From positions 1-26,819 of IMG/VR virus record IMGVR_UViG_3300017769_000100: a stretch of 26,819 nt of DNA; one strand, 5' to 3'. Each line of letters opens with the position of its first letter. Position 1 is the stretch's first letter. Below the pieces are notes generated by a model. The model worked only from the letters and a program-made list of their open reading frames with translations. It was not told the DNA's origin and made no database searches. The position numbers and the translations under genes were made by a program. The stretch comes from a virus. This document shows positions 25,201-26,819 of the stretch, piece after piece.

Positions 25201-26819
25201 AACGCTATAAACTTATCGCCTGAAAGCGTGACTGACGAGCAGTTAGATCTAGTTATACAGAAACAAGAGTTGCTAGCTAAGAAAAAAGAGTTAGATCCGG
25301 CTTTTGCAGGTATGTATGACGCAAACATTGAGGCTCTTGATGTTCAAATTAACAACTCTGGCGTAGCTCAAGTTACAGAAAAGATGTTTGATAGAACTAC
25401 AAAAAACGCCAAGCTTATGGGCGAAAAAATGGGTATTGTAGTTAAGGTTTTTGGCGATAAAAATACTGACCCTTCAGCTGAAATAGAAACTTATTTATCA
25501 GAAAACACTGACTTATCTAAAGACAAAATCAAGCAAGCGGCAAAAGAGCAAGGTGGCGCTTTTACCGACAACAATGGAAACGAAGTTTTTATAGTCAACA
25601 AGAGTAAAGCTATGACTTCGTCTGGGGCAAATGTTGCCGCGCACGAGCTTTTGCATAAGTTTATGGCTATGACAATGGCTGAAACTACAGAAGATGGTTT
25701 TATAATAACAGACCAAGACGGAAACCCTTTGCTTAACAAAGAAGCTGCATTAGCAATACAACAAGGTTTAGGCGCGGAAATAATGAAGTTAAATCCTAAA
25801 CGTATAGCTGACTCTACTTTTTCAAGAAGAGTTGAAGCTTACCAGTCAGACCCATCTAGCGTTCAAGCTGTAGAGCTGTTAACACTTTTTGGAGATGCGT
25901 TGGCGTCTGGGGATATTAAGTACGAAGAGAACGTATTTACTAAAATTGGAGACTTTGTTAGAAAAGCTACTCAAAAAATGGGTATGCCTATAACGTTTAG
26001 AACAGGAAAAGATGTATTTAACTTTTTAAGAGACTACAACGAAAGTATAGCTAAAGGTAAATTTACCGAAGCTCAAAAGAACATGTTTAGATTTGGAGCA
26101 GAGCTTAAAGGAGATATTAGCAAACTTGCGTCTGATCCTAGAATTAAAAAAGAAGTTTTAATAGAAAATCTTTTAGAGCAAGGAATATCTCAATATATTG
26201 TTGCTCCATCTGAAAGAACAAAAAACACAAAAGTTGGTAATTATCTTTCGTCTAGAGATTTAAACGACTTAAAAGACTTTGATAATTTTACTCAAAATCC
26301 TGACGGTACGCCTAAATACAGTACTCAAGAAGATTTTAAAATGTCAGAAGATTACTACAATGGCTATTCGTCTATAGTTGACTCTTCTGCTTTAGACGGC
26401 TTGATAATGGCTGGTATGACTGAAAAAGGTCTTAGAGGTGCGGCTATGGAAGACTTTGTAAGAAAAGTAAAAGAAGAGATAGGAGATAGATATTTAGGTA
26501 AAATAAATAAAAAAACAGGCGAAAGAGGTAGAGGTTTTGATATAGAAGCCACTAATGCTAGTTTGTTTGGCTGGATTACGGGTGTTGCTGGTGGTCAAGG
26601 TAAGTCTATTATATTTAGAGCCAAGGGCGATGTAATGAATCAATATAAAAAAGACAAAAGTGGTGGCACTGTGTCTTTAGATAAAAACATTGGTGACGGA
26701 ACTACTTTTGGCGATATGATCGTGGACCAAGGCAACAACATGATAGAATCGTTTGAGCAAGAAAATCTTAGTCACACTGAGGCTAGAGAGCAAGCTGTTA
26801 TACCCGGTGTTTTTGCTAG
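22243..26819 (+). CDS. giant polyvalent/ejection protein with zinc-metallopeptidase motif (3' end beyond window)
   Basis: The frame is open for 1525 codons from ATG 22243 and has no stop before the window ends. The start MPRYSVDDKVYNIPEDKEQAF is followed by an acidic Ser/Asp/Thr linker (about residues 40-75), charged helices and a long coiled coil (about 420-580), and a Gly-rich hydrophobic stretch at 640-667 that may insert into membranes. HELLH lies at residues 1134-1138. With E1211 in AVELLTLFGDAL as a possible third ligand, this fits a gluzincin-type metallopeptidase. A conserved-looking block at about 1366-1500 contains NASLFGWITGV and IIFRAKGDVMNQY. Such multi-domain proteins are known in podoviruses as internal proteins injected with DNA, sometimes called polyvalent proteins. 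Its last position in the virion cluster supports that role. The substrate of the peptidase is unknown. Confidence 0.75.
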   Translation, partial: MPRYSVDDKVYNIPEDKEQAFLAKFPKAKLLSPLKQLEGNEDDVETVDPNDTSMNTGSDGEDTSSDSPEDETIYRGENLEEVNIRPQIMTLEAFVELASNTKGYKVEKDLSEGLNTYYADDPKAAELTFENTNMLGLGTDGIFGKNQIKIKSGYLLSGSQKIFIPKKPYKHHTDENGNITAGGSNREDWVKAYDAYVRMTELHFEGANSAPETAEEKENLRKRNDEYTKDIALHNINFQLKNALEVAETDEEKQRLQDELLFNEQNPEEVKNNIDLEALRKKDVYELNKQKLDDWNNTVGQELANQYRAEYNRENDPREGGKNFEIERDNYINQKLNEQRAAQNPIETEVINNYQKAIDELQTNSGFNMVQNLMQGKIGSTTQRGEQEFNNLDWIGDNKFDIFRNLPYRDVKALANGDLGESWQRNFLAQEKQKLFSKNIDELNQQGDQLELAIDDFEQDKKDYDDLVADYQERSTALNEEYGSIGSQLESVQKLLEGDVEALNDFQKRIDSQTDDYIKGELQKLYDSRFKEYNQRYNEYKELRESAQPYLERARQLENEYLDLELQRQQLDVEGGELDSMASKIKNAEERTYAEFSYDKMTKVIGSDFKLDDDYYEWKNKRVTDDTGVFGSSRDFTNTLVTGLIKGGLDLYVGTVISVGEWIGSNIKGIGGSFSTSENVYDNYDWLNNKYGGLVASLTTFVPVADGANLRKEGQFLGGYKHAMKTTANMLPFTLQIIASARKGDVNKMGKLYSTLAKKGVDAKKLTALKGSETAWRLTIHDNVQEGKALGLDDEKAQQYGFYASVATSLSQLIMPDFKLVGGSSRVLSGLKSSFGTNLKSAVNRKAGLNAVGQFWLNYAREYTEELTELTFQNINKHSLGLGHGSIFGTLENHRDIAESVLLLNGTLQGTSTAMGSGDYQAFRNQLFDGFRQRGLDVVQDIENDMLQVAEKIDIYSADGNDSKVEYFTDLYNKMKKGRDFSLLINNAINLSPESVTDEQLDLVIQKQELLAKKKELDPAFAGMYDANIEALDVQINNSGVAQVTEKMFDRTTKNAKLMGEKMGIVVKVFGDKNTDPSAEIETYLSENTDLSKDKIKQAAKEQGGAFTDNNGNEVFIVNKSKAMTSSGANVAAHELLHKFMAMTMAETTEDGFIITDQDGNPLLNKEAALAIQQGLGAEIMKLNPKRIADSTFSRRVEAYQSDPSSVQAVELLTLFGDALASGDIKYEENVFTKIGDFVRKATQKMGMPITFRTGKDVFNFLRDYNESIAKGKFTEAQKNMFRFGAELKGDISKLASDPRIKKEVLIENLLEQGISQYIVAPSERTKNTKVGNYLSSRDLNDLKDFDNFTQNPDGTPKYSTQEDFKMSEDYYNGYSSIVDSSALDGLIMAGMTEKGLRGAAMEDFVRKVKEEIGDRYLGKINKKTGERGRGFDIEATNASLFGWITGVAGGQGKSIIFRAKGDVMNQYKKDKSGGTVSLDKNIGDGTTFGDMIVDQGNNMIESFEQENLSHTEAREQAVIPGVFA

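Noticed and set aside
364-26552. Open frames on the minus strand along the window
   Set aside because: All are short, lie opposite strongly supported + strand genes, have low-complexity Ser/Leu/Phe-rich products and no conserved pattern, so they are shadows of the real genes.

Overview
The window is a stretch of virion-morphogenesis genes from a tailed phage. All genes lie on the + strand and are packed head to tail, often with 1-50 bp overlaps or only a few bases between them. The order is virion surface proteins, small packaging-region genes, terminase, portal, scaffold, major capsid, auxiliary head protein, two neck-ring proteins, tail nozzle, then internal/ejection proteins. There is no tape-measure, sheath or tube gene between neck and tail, which indicates a short-tailed (podovirus) particle. 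The ~737-aa terminase, ~807-aa portal, ~473-aa capsid protein and the gp4/gp10-like neck and nozzle proteins resemble the crAss-like (Crassvirales) plan, especially its environmental/flavobacterial branch. That assignment rests on recalled family resemblance, not a search.

Host clues: start sites lack a GGAGG-type Shine-Dalgarno sequence and sit in A/T-rich leaders, as is usual in Bacteroidota. ATA and AGA codons are frequent outside the capsid gene. All complete genes but one end in TAA; one ends in TAG. A Bacteroidota (probably aquatic flavobacterial) host is the best inference.

Layout: 1-48, tail end of an upstream gene; 50-1353, two virion surface proteins, the second lectin/LamG-like; 1378-2698, four small genes including a probable double GroES-like co-chaperonin and a probable small terminase subunit; 2698-9913, terminase, portal, scaffold and major capsid protein, closed by a strong intrinsic terminator (9925-9960); 9984-12969, auxiliary head protein and two ring proteins, the first carrying a carbohydrate-binding-like insert; 12973-19263, a 2096-aa nozzle protein with an Ig-like C-terminal extension; 19273-22141, a small conserved virion protein, an Ala/Gln-rich internal protein with a short S74-like chaperone end, and a charged cargo protein; 22243 to the window end, an unfinished giant protein (at least 1525 residues) with coiled coils, a membrane-prone segment and an HELLH zinc-metallopeptidase motif.

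Together these genes would build the procapsid (scaffold, capsid, portal), fill it (terminase), close the neck (rings) and attach the nozzle. They would also load proteins for delivery into the host at infection. No integrase, tRNA, CRISPR array or insertion sequence was seen. The least ordinary parts are the giant metallopeptidase protein, the domain insert in the ring protein, the GroES-like gene beside the terminase, and the RNA signals flanking the auxiliary head gene.
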